DNA of 44,509 nt from a virus. The notes under the pieces were generated by a model that was not told the DNA's origin, searched no databases, and saw only the letters and a program-made list of their open reading frames with translations. A program made the translations under genes and the position numbers. Where the stretch lies: IMG/VR virus record IMGVR_UViG_3300045747_000570, positions 1 through 44,509 of that record; one strand, written 5' to 3'. Shown piece by piece: positions 23,827-32,073 of the stretch (its first letter is position 1; each line of letters begins with the position of its first letter).

Positions 23827-24114
23827 TTAGCAATAATTATGATTTGGATCAATGTAAGTTATAAAGAATTCGTTATCCTTACGAAAGCCGAGTAACCTTC
23901 CTTCTGACTTATAAGCAAAACTAATTAACGCTTTACAGCTAACGCCTAGTTCCTTTTCTTCAGAGACTTTATGATAATTTGCAATTACTGTTTTAACCGA
24001 ACTTAATGGAACTTCGTGGTATTTCTTTACCTTCCCAGTAAGTATTTGATTCCATTGATGACGACCTAAAAAAGATAAAGTGGCCAATATCGCTTTTATA
24101 TCATAGTTATTCAT
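23827..24114 (-). CDS. Candidate toxin of a Panacea pair
   Basis: A start at ATG 24114 (95 residues) is preferred; a GTG at 24162 would give 111 and overlap the upstream gene by 19 nt. The end GRLLGFRKDNEFFITYIDPN resembles the final strands of small phage-related toxin-like proteins, in which FR.....F...(F/Y)(I/L)DP.H closes the fold. It follows a Panacea-domain gene, the order and size expected of PanAT toxin-antitoxin modules, where the small second gene is the toxin. The toxin family and target are not recognised. Confidence 0.5.
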   Translation of the reverse strand: MNNYDIKAILATLSFLGRHQWNQILTGKVKKYHEVPLSSVKTVIANYHKVSEEKELGVSCKALISFAYKSEGRLLGFRKDNEFFITYIDPNHNYC

Positions 24115-24143
24115 TTTACTTAACTTCTTCTCATTAAGATATG

Positions 24144-24638
24144 TTACATTGAAGCGGAACACTGAATCCTTGATTTTATATCACTACGGCTAAAGAAATC
24201 CTTTAAAGACTGGTTAGAAATAATACTATGTATGTTTACATTTTTCCAAGGCTCTTCTTCGTGCGTCATATTTCTTAGTTTCCAAGGAGAATATTGATTA
24301 TAGTAATTAATAGTCCTGTCTATTAACTCTAAAGATTTTTTATCCTTTAATAAATTATTACAGTCATATTTCTCCTGATCGCCAATATCAAATCCAATAA
24401 GATCAGATCCATTTGGTTTAAAATCATGGTATATTTCTTTAATAACTGGGCCATGTTGCCATGCTATAAAAATTTCAGCAAATAATGGTTTTCCCAGCTC
24501 TCCTAAAGAATGACCTTGAGAATAATATAGTAATTTCTGTAATTTTAAGTGTGTTAAATCGCTATCTTGCATGTCTGCCATATTTACAGCATGATCTGAC
24601 CGTATTATATAACCTACAACTTCATTGATGTTAAACAT
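24144..24638 (-). CDS. Panacea (SocA-like, DUF4065) antitoxin
   Basis: The 164-residue protein has the Panacea signature: LTHLKLQKLLYYSQG (28-42), then AWQHGPVIKEIY (59-70) and the closing helices (SLELIDRTINYYNQYSPWKL, THEEEPW). Panacea domains act as hyper-promiscuous antitoxins, directly neutralising a partner toxin, and related SocA is a protease adaptor. It is coded against the virion operon with its own promoter. In a phage it may give plasmid-style maintenance or abortive defence against other phages. Confidence 0.8.
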   Translation of the reverse strand: MFNINEVVGYIIRSDHAVNMADMQDSDLTHLKLQKLLYYSQGHSLGELGKPLFAEIFIAWQHGPVIKEIYHDFKPNGSDLIGFDIGDQEKYDCNNLLKDKKSLELIDRTINYYNQYSPWKLRNMTHEEEPWKNVNIHSIISNQSLKDFFSRSDIKSRIQCSASM

Positions 24639-24671
24639 TTTATAACCATATACTCTCTTTATTAGTTCTAG

Positions 24672-24744
24672 TGTATATCAAAATTTCTAAAAACAGCAAG
24701 GAAATCTGCAAATATCCACAAATTTTGTTAGTAATTATGTGGAT
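24672..24744 (-). promoter_or_regulatory. Panacea operon promoter with upstream inverted repeat
   Basis: On the minus strand TTGCTG (plus 24694-24699) and TATACA (24672-24677) are spaced by 16 nt, about 35 nt upstream of the start. Upstream of the -35 lie ATCCACA (24714-24720) and TGTGGAT (24738-24744), 7-bp inverted arms around 17 nt. The arms suit an operator for self-control of the toxin-antitoxin pair; each also resembles a DnaA box. Confidence 0.45.
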
Positions 24745-24751
24745 GATTATC

Positions 24752-24760
24752 TGCTATATT
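24752..24760 (+). promoter_or_regulatory. Extended -10 promoter, distal, capsid operon leader
   Basis: TG (24752-24753) and TATATT (24755-24760) form an extended -10 with no convincing -35. A transcript from here would begin at about 24767 and meet a terminator at 24784-24810, giving a very short RNA unless read-through occurs. Confidence 0.35.
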
Positions 24761-24783
24761 AAATGATCTAAGAGATTACTTAC

Positions 24784-24810
24784 ATGCCTAAAAAATAGGC
24801 ATATTTTTTT
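24784..24810 (+). terminator. Rho-independent terminator
   Basis: ATGCCTA (24784-24790), a five-A loop and TAGGCAT (24796-24802) are followed by ATTTTTTT (24803-24810). The stem is 7 bp. The U-run is on the plus strand only, so it stops rightward transcription just upstream of the second capsid-operon promoter. Confidence 0.65.
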
Positions 24811-24847
24811 GATAGTAAAACTAATTTTTATTGATTTCTATTTTTTA

Positions 24848-24856
24848 TGTTATACT
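24848..24856 (+). promoter_or_regulatory. Extended -10 promoter of the capsid/tail operon
   Basis: TG (24848-24849), one base, TATACT (24851-24856) is a good extended -10. A weak -35 (TTGATT, 24831-24836) is too close (14 nt). The start would be near 24863, so the four repeats at 24871-24978 would lie in the leader of the decoration/capsid transcript. Confidence 0.5.
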
Positions 24857-24870
24857 AAAAGTTAGTGAAT

Positions 24871-24978
24871 GTCATGGCTAGACATCTAAAAGGCCTCTGT
24901 CATAACTAGACATTAAAAGGTTTGTCATCAACTTAGGTTTAAAAGTTGTCGTCATAACTAGACGTTAAAAGGTCTCTT
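24871..24978 (+). repeat. Four degenerate tandem repeats in the capsid-operon leader
   Basis: Copies begin at 24871, 24899, 24924 and 24951, spaced 28, 25 and 27 nt. The consensus is GTCATAACTAGACATTAAAAG, here split: GTCATAACTAGAC then ATTAAAAGG and a short variable tail; copy 3 is the most diverged (GTCATCAACTTAGGTTTAAA). Within each, GAC can pair with the next GTC, so a chain of small stems in the RNA is possible. No coding frame explains the repeats. Confidence 0.65.
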
Positions 24979-25058
24979 GAGCTTCTTGAAAGCTTTCATT
25001 GCTTAAAAAATCAAAACATTTTACGTTTTTTAATAATTTAAAAATATACGAGGAAATT

Positions 25059-25880
25059 ATGTCTAATGGCATTAACTCACCTTATGGATTGGCGGTTGTT
25101 CAATCTCAAATAGGCAATGGTGGGACGCAGAAATTAAGTACCTATAATATTTATGCCTCTGCTGACGGTTTAACTACTTATAACGGTAATATATTCAAAG
25201 GGGATTTGGTGAGAATGTCACCTCCGCTTGATACGATAGCAAACTCTATAGCGGCAGGTAATATTGTTGCTGGGTATACGCTGAACCCTAACAATCCAGC
25301 TGTTCCTGTAGCGGGTGTTCCAGTCGGTATTTTTATGGGATGTGCTTTTATTGATGCGGCAAGTGGTATAGAAGTCAACTCTGATTATTGGCCAGCAAGT
25401 AGACAAGTTAGAGCCGGAACAAAAATTATTGCCTGGGTTAACGATGACCCAGAAGTGGTGTTTAAAGTTCAGATTTCTAGTTCGACAAATAATACACCGG
25501 CAGCTGGTCAAAACAATGTTGCGCCTTCTATATTCCAAAATATATTCCGAGGCCAAAATGGTTTCTTGCAAGTTGGTGGTATTCCTTTTACCGCTCCAGC
25601 TGGAGCAATTCCTACTAACAACCCAGCAACAGGCAATACGGCAAATGGTCGATCAGCTTATTATTTAGATGGTTCTACTATTACAATTACAGCAGCTGCC
25701 GGTGACGGCGGGATTAACAAAGAAATCAAAATCATTGGTTTAGTACCGGAAATTCAATCTTTGCCAAATCCTACCAATTTAGTACAGGGCGTAAGTATGC
25801 CTTTTATCGATGTGTTATGTAAGTTTAACGTTCATATCCATGGATCAACAGGTACTGCTGGTGCAAAATTAACGGCTTAA
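25059..25880 (+). CDS. Capsid decoration-like protein
   Basis: The start at 25059 is chosen for GAGGAA a few nt upstream; the frame is open back to 24999 but that start has no ribosome site. The 273-residue protein (SNGINSPYGLAVVQSQIGNG at the start) follows the pattern of the protein coded just before the major capsid protein in many SAR11 and T7-like phages: N-terminal PYGL, a central GIFMGCAFIDAASGIEVNSD, YWPA, then a DDPEVVFKVQ strand, and a final DVLCKFNVHIHGS. It is beta-rich and probably binds the capsid surface or helps its assembly. Confidence 0.65.
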   Translation: MSNGINSPYGLAVVQSQIGNGGTQKLSTYNIYASADGLTTYNGNIFKGDLVRMSPPLDTIANSIAAGNIVAGYTLNPNNPAVPVAGVPVGIFMGCAFIDAASGIEVNSDYWPASRQVRAGTKIIAWVNDDPEVVFKVQISSSTNNTPAAGQNNVAPSIFQNIFRGQNGFLQVGGIPFTAPAGAIPTNNPATGNTANGRSAYYLDGSTITITAAAGDGGINKEIKIIGLVPEIQSLPNPTNLVQGVSMPFIDVLCKFNVHIHGSTGTAGAKLTA

Positions 25881-25903
25881 AATAAAAAATAAGGTAAAAA
25901 TTT

Positions 25904-26833
25904 ATGTCTATTATAACCACAGGTGATATCCCTTCGCTGCTTCGTCCTGGTCTTTATGAGGTAAAGGCTCAGTACGAAAGATTTAAAGGGGAATATACCA
26001 AAATTTACGAACAAGCTAATTCTGTTAAGCATACAGAAAGACTAGTTGATATTAGAGGTACTGGATATGCGCTTGAAAAAAGCCAAGGTGCGCCAATCAA
26101 AATGGACACCATGGGGGAGCGTTTTATCTATGAGTTCATCCATCGTGAATTTGGTCTTGGCTTCCAAATTACCAACATTGCTATGGAAGATGATCTATAT
26201 GCCGATCAATTCTTTAACGGCACTAAGTCACTGACTACTTCTTATGAACAAACCAGAGAAGTAATAGCCATGAATCCTTTTAATCAAGCATTTAACACGG
26301 CAGCATTAATGGCTAATGGCCAGCCTCTTTGTTCTGGTACCCAGCCGTATGACGGCGGCGTTTATAGCAACAGAGTAGGATCATATAACGGCGTTACTGT
26401 TAATGTTGATTTCTCAGAAGCTGGTGTTGAACAGGCAGTTATTTTAGCCGGTAAAATGAAAGATCAAGCGGGATTACTTATTAATGGGCAAATAGAGCGA
26501 TTATTACTTCCGCAAGATTTAATGTTTTCTGGTTGCAGGTTATTAGAATCAGTGTTTAGAACTGGCACTGCTAATAATGATGTCAACGCAATTTATAATA
26601 TGAAAGCTATTCCGCAAGGTTATGAAGTAAATCACTTTTTAACCAGCCCAAGCAATTGGTTTGGTCTAACAAACGTCAAAGGTAGCCGTAAGCATTTTAT
26701 CCGGCGTCCACTTAAGATTAACGTATCAACTGATCCGGCTACTGAAACCATGTCAATTATGAGTTCTGGTCGTTATTCATTTGGGATGTTTACTCCTCTT
26801 GGCGTTATTGGGGCAACAGGATCAACGGCGTAA
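25904..26833 (+). CDS. Major capsid protein
   Basis: The 309-residue protein lies between the decoration protein and tail genes. It has the features of HK97-type major capsid proteins without a delta domain: N-terminal helix (LLRPGLYEVKAQYERFKGEY), an E-loop-like region (SQGAPIKMDTMGERFIYEFI), a spine helix (VEQAVILAGKMKDQAGLLIN), and a P-domain ending in SSGRYSFGMFTPLGVIGATG. Assembly would need the scaffold and perhaps the GroES-like protein. The family is inferred from pattern and context; no lysine-crosslink pair is claimed. Confidence 0.8.
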   Translation: MSIITTGDIPSLLRPGLYEVKAQYERFKGEYTKIYEQANSVKHTERLVDIRGTGYALEKSQGAPIKMDTMGERFIYEFIHREFGLGFQITNIAMEDDLYADQFFNGTKSLTTSYEQTREVIAMNPFNQAFNTAALMANGQPLCSGTQPYDGGVYSNRVGSYNGVTVNVDFSEAGVEQAVILAGKMKDQAGLLINGQIERLLLPQDLMFSGCRLLESVFRTGTANNDVNAIYNMKAIPQGYEVNHFLTSPSNWFGLTNVKGSRKHFIRRPLKINVSTDPATETMSIMSSGRYSFGMFTPLGVIGATGSTA

Positions 26834-26838
26834 ATATT

Positions 26839-27039
26839 ATGCAGGAAGAATTGAGCAAACTCCTAGAAGAAGCAGAAGCACAGCATAAACAACTTGTTGT
26901 GCTTCATGCCCAAGCGGGTGAGCAGATTAATAAATTTAAGGAAGAAAATAAAAAGCTTGTCCATTTGCTAACCATATCTAAGGGGCAAATTGAAGCCTAT
27001 AGGAAATCTTTAGAAATTATCAATCAGAGTAGAGAATAA
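26839..27039 (+). CDS. Small coiled-coil protein
   Basis: This 66-residue, entirely helical protein with heptads (SKLLEEAEAQHKQLVVLHAQ, then INKFKEENKKLVHLL) starts 5 nt after the capsid gene and ends 2 nt before the next. Its composition is that of a minor structural or assembly protein. No family is recognised. Confidence 0.5.
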   Translation: MQEELSKLLEEAEAQHKQLVVLHAQAGEQINKFKEENKKLVHLLTISKGQIEAYRKSLEIINQSRE

Positions 27040-27041
27040 TT

Positions 27042-27713
27042 ATGTCCCAGTTTTATGAATATAATTGGCCAGCTGCAAGTGCAAACGGCATAGCTACGTT
27101 TCAAGCTACAATCGCAAATACACCTTTAAATTTGAACGGTTCTTCTGTTAACAAAACTAGCGGGCAAATTAACTTTATAGATTTTGGTATTGTGCCAAGA
27201 ATTACCCTTAATTCTTTACAAAATATCTCAGCTATCAATTTTATTATTACCGGTTATCAAAATGGAGTTTTTATTAGTGAAACTCTTGCAGGGCCTAACA
27301 ATAATACTGTTACAAGTGTTAATTGTTTTGATAGCATCCAGTCAATAATTGCAAGCGGCACAACAGCTGGTGGTAGCTCTGTTCAGGTTGGGGTTGGTTC
27401 TACTGGCTACTTCCCTATTGTTTTATTAAATACGGCAAAACAAAATACTTCTTTTATAAATTATGCTTTAAATATGGTAGCAGCAGCGGCTAATCCTGCT
27501 ACCTATCAACTGTTTTTGTCCTTAAAAAATAATTTAGGAATGGGAAAATATGATGACTTAACTGCTGCTGCTAACGGTAATTTTATAGCCCCAGCAGTAG
27601 CTGCTACTGCTTCACAATTAATACAATCAAGCTCTCTGGCTCAGAATTTATTGGTGAGAGTTGGTCCTAATGCTAATGGCTCTACATTGAAGTTTCAATT
27701 TTTACAATTATAA
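27042..27713 (+). CDS. Virion structural protein, beta-rich
   Basis: The 223-residue protein is rich in Asn, Ser, Thr and Ala (YNWPAASANGIATFQATIAN, FIITGYQNGVFISETLAGPN). A repeated-strand pattern suggests a beta-sandwich, such as a head decoration or neck protein. It sits between the capsid gene and the gp4-like adaptor gene. No named family is recognised. Confidence 0.5.
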   Translation: MSQFYEYNWPAASANGIATFQATIANTPLNLNGSSVNKTSGQINFIDFGIVPRITLNSLQNISAINFIITGYQNGVFISETLAGPNNNTVTSVNCFDSIQSIIASGTTAGGSSVQVGVGSTGYFPIVLLNTAKQNTSFINYALNMVAAAANPATYQLFLSLKNNLGMGKYDDLTAAANGNFIAPAVAATASQLIQSSSLAQNLLVRVGPNANGSTLKFQFLQL

Positions 27714-27715
27714 AC

Positions 27716-28756
27716 ATGCCAGTAAGTTCAGAAAGTTATAGTTTTCAATCAATTAAAGCCGAGCTTATCATCAGAAAAGCTTATGAACTGATTAATGTCC
27801 CTTTAAGCATGGTAACATCTGATCAATATGATTCGGCTAAAAATGCCATCAACTTTATATTAACTGACTGGTTTAATCAAAATGTCAATTTATGGACGCA
27901 AAGTATCGATTTTATTAATCTAGTACCTAGTCAGGCTAAATATACGCTGCCTAGCAATATTCAAAAAATCACTGAGTGTGTTCTTAGATCGTCCGCGAGA
28001 CAAAACTTTGGAGGCACACCTTTTGCCTCAGAAGGATATGCTCCTAATGCTTTTGACGATAATCCTAATAATGCTTGCACGCAGACTGATGCTGATGGTT
28101 TTATAGGTTACCAGTATGCAACTGCGCAAATCATCAAAGCTTTCGGCGTGAATTCAGATGCTAAGGAAGATTCTGTTTGGACACTATTGTTGCAAGGATC
28201 AAACGATAATGCTAGTTGGACCGATATTATACCGGCAGAAGCCTTAACCTATACCTGCGGTGATACTAAATGGTTTTTTACCAGTAACAATACTCCTTAC
28301 TTATATTACCAAATAAAAGGAGAAGATGGCTCTGTACTGAATATTCGGGAATTATATTTTAATAACGGGGTAGTTGATACTATCATGTCGGAAGTGTCTC
28401 GTTATGAGTATTATTCTTATGCCAATAAGTTCAATGTCGGTCGGCCTACTGTTTACTACGTAGATTATCAAAAAACTTTGAACATCTATATTTGGCAATC
28501 GCCGAGTCCTGCTTATAATCTGATGTTTTATTCGGGACAAAGTTTAATTCAAACGCTTGAGAGTTACACGGAAAGCGTTGATATTCCCTCTATTTTTTAT
28601 ATGCCGCTAGTTTACGGTTTAGCGGAAACTCTAGCTAATCAATATGCGCCAGAAAAAGCGGATGCCTTGAAGATGCGTTATAATGAATATATGGATAGAG
28701 CAGTTATCAATAATACAACTGAGGTTCCTTTAACGCTTGGGGTATATAGTGATTAA
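27716..28756 (+). CDS. P22 gp4-like tail adaptor (head-completion protein)
   Basis: In this 346-residue protein the N-terminal ~100 residues (ELIIRKAYELINVPLSMVTS, DQYDSAKNAINFILTDWFNQ, NLWTQSIDFINLVPSQAKYT) match P22 gp4, which binds below the portal ring and closes it. An insert of about 120 residues (140-250, YAPNAFDDNPNNACTQTDAD, LLLQGSNDNASWTDIIPA) resembles a discoidin-like beta-sandwich, seen as an insertion in some phage gp4 relatives. The family core then resumes (YSGQSLIQTLESYTESVDIP). The insert may bind sugars or a fibre. Confidence 0.75.
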   Translation: MPVSSESYSFQSIKAELIIRKAYELINVPLSMVTSDQYDSAKNAINFILTDWFNQNVNLWTQSIDFINLVPSQAKYTLPSNIQKITECVLRSSARQNFGGTPFASEGYAPNAFDDNPNNACTQTDADGFIGYQYATAQIIKAFGVNSDAKEDSVWTLLLQGSNDNASWTDIIPAEALTYTCGDTKWFFTSNNTPYLYYQIKGEDGSVLNIRELYFNNGVVDTIMSEVSRYEYYSYANKFNVGRPTVYYVDYQKTLNIYIWQSPSPAYNLMFYSGQSLIQTLESYTESVDIPSIFYMPLVYGLAETLANQYAPEKADALKMRYNEYMDRAVINNTTEVPLTLGVYSD

Positions 28757-29072
28757 ACCGAGTACAATAAATAGCCAACGCGGGGAATACGTCCGAAAAG
28801 ATACAGTTGAACCTGTCGGGGTTTGTGATTATTCCGGCTTTTATTTTAGCAAATCCGATTTAGTTAAACAATATGAGTGGCGTGGCAATGATCTGGTATG
28901 GACAGGTTTTTTAGTCGGCCGTCCTTTTGTAGATGAACCAAATGAGCAAAATAGGCCACCTCTGATTAAAGGTGATCCAAAATCAGTTGCAAATGCAAGA
29001 CCAGATGAAGTTGGCGAAGATATTAGTAATACTTCTGCCGACATGCGTTTAAATCAATTAAGGGGGGTTTAA
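28749..29072 (+). CDS. Small phage protein with a possible metal-binding N-terminus
   Basis: The start is probably GTG at 28749, overlapping the gp4-like stop; a TTG at 28737 is the other choice. The ~107-residue protein has VGVCDYSGFYFSKSDLVKQY, where relatives have CDRCGF and further Cys or His, so the zinc site may be lost here. The order after gp4 and the Pro/Asp-rich C-terminus match a small podovirus structural protein of unknown role. Confidence 0.55.
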   Translation: MIKPSTINSQRGEYVRKDTVEPVGVCDYSGFYFSKSDLVKQYEWRGNDLVWTGFLVGRPFVDEPNEQNRPPLIKGDPKSVANARPDEVGEDISNTSADMRLNQLRGV

Positions 29073-29073
29073 A

Positions 29074-30354
29074 TTGCTAATGGATAATAATTTCAATCCC
29101 GGCTTTGATCGAGAAAAACTGGCGTTTCTAGAACTTGCTAATAGTAGAGGTGGACTTGATCCAATAGAATATATCTATGCCAGAGATGCTAGCTTTGAAA
29201 GCGTTCTTGCTTCATATGTTAAAGGAGGTATGTTTGATATTAATATGCTCTATGTTACCAATATTGATGCAAATGATATTATCACCGTAACGATAGAAGC
29301 GGGCATCGCAACAATTGACACCGCTTATATTACAACCCTTTATTCTGACAATATCTATAATAAGGATACGATCGAATCAAATACAATACTTGCTCATGAT
29401 GTAACTGTTTATGATGATTTTAAAGTAGGATTTGATCAGTCCAAGCCAGGTATTGCAACAATTTATGGACCGTTTGAAAATCTTCTTGGTCCTGCTTCTT
29501 TTGATGTTGCCTTATTTTCAATAATATGTGCAACGCTTTGCTCTATAACAAGTCCCGCTCTTTCTATCAACGCCCCAGCCGTATCAATCAACTATGTTGA
29601 GGGGGCTTTAAAAGTCGGAGCTGTCGGGATATATAGCGGCAGTCTTATGGATATTAATGCTCCGGCAATACAAATAGGCGATCCAACTAAGTTAGGGGTT
29701 AAAACCCTAACCATATCAATGAAGCCTGATCTATCTTTTACTTGCACGTCAGCCACTATTAATTTAACCGGCACCACTATAATAAATTTAACTAGTGAAA
29801 CTGATATTAATCTAAAGTCTTCGACAATTGATCTAGCTGCTGAATTTATCGAAGTAGGAGGAATTACAGCGACAGATTACACCACAATATTTGCCATCAG
29901 AGCTAATAAGTTTTTTGTTACCACGCAGAGTTTAGCGACGATGGAAATCTTAGATACGGGAGTTGGAACTAACTTTTCTTTAGATGGCATAGATGTTTGT
30001 GACATTGCTACTAATAGCACGATAATAAATGCTGTTACCACCGTAACACTAAATGCTGCCGATATCAATATTACCGGCATAACTAAAATAACCGGGGAGA
30101 CCAATGTTATTGGCGCGGCTTTTAACGTAGATTCAGGCACTATAAATTTAAAATCCGCCAGCACTGTTATTGTAGACTCTCCGACCACTATCGTACCGAC
30201 TCCTCTGCCTCTTATCGGTGAAGGGGCTTTAGTTAGCACTCCCATAGGTGGTCCAGTACTCGGAGACATTACTTTTATTTTACCTAATGTAGTAATTTGT
30301 GTAAATGGAGTTTTAAAAACAGTTGATTATACCGTTACTATCCCTTGTGTTTAA
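29074..30354 (+). CDS. Repetitive beta-helical protein, possible tail spike or needle
   Basis: This 426-residue protein starts at TTG 29074 (an AGGGGGG site ends 6 nt upstream) or ATG 29080. It is made of short alternating strands rich in Thr, Ile, Asn and Asp (TINLTGTTIINLTSETDINL, NAADINITGITKITGETNVI). The regular 6-8-residue rhythm suits a triple beta-helix as in tail needles and spikes. The final section (ITFILPNVVICVNGVLKTVD) could be a tip domain. No catalytic residues were recognised. Virion attachment or membrane puncture is the likely role. Confidence 0.6.
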   Translation: MLMDNNFNPGFDREKLAFLELANSRGGLDPIEYIYARDASFESVLASYVKGGMFDINMLYVTNIDANDIITVTIEAGIATIDTAYITTLYSDNIYNKDTIESNTILAHDVTVYDDFKVGFDQSKPGIATIYGPFENLLGPASFDVALFSIICATLCSITSPALSINAPAVSINYVEGALKVGAVGIYSGSLMDINAPAIQIGDPTKLGVKTLTISMKPDLSFTCTSATINLTGTTIINLTSETDINLKSSTIDLAAEFIEVGGITATDYTTIFAIRANKFFVTTQSLATMEILDTGVGTNFSLDGIDVCDIATNSTIINAVTTVTLNAADINITGITKITGETNVIGAAFNVDSGTINLKSASTVIVDSPTTIVPTPLPLIGEGALVSTPIGGPVLGDITFILPNVVICVNGVLKTVDYTVTIPCV

Positions 30355-30366
30355 TGAAATTAAAAA

Positions 30367-31527
30367 ATGATAATGAATAAAAAAAATGATAATGCTCTTT
30401 GTTTTGACGGCGGCGGAATGAAAGGTTTGTTTTCTGCTTATTTTATGAAGCAATTCTGCCTAGACGCTGGCATTCCTGGAAACAAAATCTATGAGTATTT
30501 TGGTATCATTGCCGGCACTTCTATCGGCGGGATTCAAGCTCTGGCATATGCCAGCGGTTATAGTCCTGATGATATGATCCAGTTATTTTTAGATCAACAA
30601 AATCCTTTAACTAACGGTAGTGATAATACCAGCAGTATATTTTATCCGCCAGTATCAACACTGCAAAAAATCAAGACCTTATTATATGGTGATGAGACTT
30701 GGTATCAAAACACTAATTTAAAAGCGTTGCTTAATCAGAAATTTGGCCAAACGAAGATGTTTCAGCTAAAGACTAATGTCTTAATCCCTAGTGTTGAAAT
30801 ATATACCACAAAAGTAGCAGACCTCGGGACTGAAATCAGTAATGCTCGTCCCGTGTTATACTCGAATATGACTTTTCCTAGTTTAGAGGGGCAAGATTAT
30901 TTAGTGCAGGATGTAGCCTTATGTACAAGTGCTGCTCCCATTTATTTTCCTGCGGTCAATATTGGCGAAGTAACGACGCCAAATTCTAAATTTATTGATG
31001 GCGGTGTTTATCAGAATAACCCAGCAGCTCTTCAGTGGGCTTTAGGTAATGCGCTAAACCCCTCGGCTAATCGTATTTGTCTTTTATCAGTCGGAACAGG
31101 TCTTGGCACAATTGGCTTGTTTGACCCCGTGCCTGTACCTCCTGAGGAAATAATACCGCACTTTCATGAGTTTAGAGAGTTTTTGTCGCAAAAAAATTAT
31201 AGCACTCAAGAGGTAGAAGAAATCGTTAATTCGATCATTCCCGATTTTAACAATGTTTATCTTTTGCTTGATATATTAAGTCTCGGTATTACAGGACCTC
31301 AAGAGGCAACAAACAAACAGCTTAGCTGGCAATCTTTTTATGGTTCTAAAATTAACAATAAAGATTTGTTTAGTTACAGGTTTAATACGATTTACGATTC
31401 TACTAAGGATACTGAGCTTGATAGCACTAGTGCTGACTTTTTAGCTTATATGAAAGAAGCAGCTTATGCGCAGTATGCAAAAGATGCTTTAAAGATTAGA
31501 GCCTTTATTCAAAAACTAAATATTTAA
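30367..31527 (+). CDS. Patatin-like phospholipase
   Basis: In this 386-residue protein the patatin elements are complete: oxyanion loop DGGGMKG (14-20), nucleophile serine in GTSIGG (50-55, S52), and catalytic Asp in DGG (D211, FIDGGVYQNNP). The family hydrolyses acyl chains of membrane lipids using a Ser-Asp dyad. Patatins aid Rickettsia in leaving host vacuoles. Here the gene is in the virion operon, beside fibre genes, so the enzyme could be carried in the virion, aid lysis, or breach membranes. No signal peptide is visible. The sequence gives no sign of decay. Confidence 0.9.
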   Translation: MIMNKKNDNALCFDGGGMKGLFSAYFMKQFCLDAGIPGNKIYEYFGIIAGTSIGGIQALAYASGYSPDDMIQLFLDQQNPLTNGSDNTSSIFYPPVSTLQKIKTLLYGDETWYQNTNLKALLNQKFGQTKMFQLKTNVLIPSVEIYTTKVADLGTEISNARPVLYSNMTFPSLEGQDYLVQDVALCTSAAPIYFPAVNIGEVTTPNSKFIDGGVYQNNPAALQWALGNALNPSANRICLLSVGTGLGTIGLFDPVPVPPEEIIPHFHEFREFLSQKNYSTQEVEEIVNSIIPDFNNVYLLLDILSLGITGPQEATNKQLSWQSFYGSKINNKDLFSYRFNTIYDSTKDTELDSTSADFLAYMKEAAYAQYAKDALKIRAFIQKLNI

Positions 31528-31553
31528 AATAATTAATCAAAGGAGAAAACAAA

Positions 31554-32054
31554 ATGGCTGATTTATCATTAATAACTGAATTTAGCGGCGTTACTATTAC
31601 CAGCGACCAAACCACGGGTACTACTAATCCAAATGCTACTTTAGCAGTTGCAAGTGTTACACAAGGCCAAAGAGATAAACTGGAAAATGTTACGCCCTAT
31701 ACAGTAGGCGGAAATACTAATGTTCGAGTAAAAAATGGTACAATGATTTACAACATTACCACTCAGAGTTTTCAAGTGTTTTTAAAAGGAACTTGGAACG
31801 ATGTGCTAATGGATATAAATGATGTTGTGTCATTTTCAGGGTTGGCCGGAACAATAACTTTGACAGCTGCTGCTGGTAATCCATCAATTGTATTAAAAAA
31901 TACAGCAAATACTGCAAGTACGACTATTCAAGCTGCCGGAACAAATACCGCTATAACCTATATATTGCCAGCTATTGCTGCTCCGGTAGTAGGACAGAAG
32001 CTAGCAGTTTCAGCAGTGGCAGCAGGAGTTATTACTCTTGGGTGGGTAAATTAA
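31554..32054 (+). CDS. Short fibre-like structural protein
   Basis: This 166-residue protein has a strong AAGGAG ribosome site. It is beta-rich (VTITSDQTTGTTNPNATLAV, GTMIYNITTQSFQVFLKGTW, GLAGTITLTAAAGNPSIVLK). The N-terminal TQ.RDKL.N...Y....V.NGT.I(Y/F)N pattern is shared with the larger fibre that follows, so the pair may assemble together or be a duplication. Tail fibre or tip function is inferred. Confidence 0.55.
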   Translation: MADLSLITEFSGVTITSDQTTGTTNPNATLAVASVTQGQRDKLENVTPYTVGGNTNVRVKNGTMIYNITTQSFQVFLKGTWNDVLMDINDVVSFSGLAGTITLTAAAGNPSIVLKNTANTASTTIQAAGTNTAITYILPAIAAPVVGQKLAVSAVAAGVITLGWVN

Positions 32055-32073
32055 ATATAATTAAGGAAATATT

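Noticed and set aside
24712-24746. Pair of DnaA boxes forming an origin
   Set aside because: Each has one mismatch, there are only two in inverted orientation, and they sit upstream of the Panacea promoter, where an operator is simpler.
24714-24810. tRNA or known small RNA gene between the Panacea genes and the capsid operon
   Set aside because: No cloverleaf or known RNA pattern; the structure is explained by an operator-like repeat, promoter and terminator.
24871-24978. CRISPR array
   Set aside because: Only four copies, poorly conserved, with 25-28-nt total period, leaving almost no spacer; no cas genes nearby.
24871-25880. Type III (ToxIN-like) antitoxin RNA repeats before a toxin gene
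   Set aside because: The next gene is a capsid decoration-like protein, not a ToxN/CptN/TenpN nuclease, and the terminator lies before the repeats instead of between repeats and gene.
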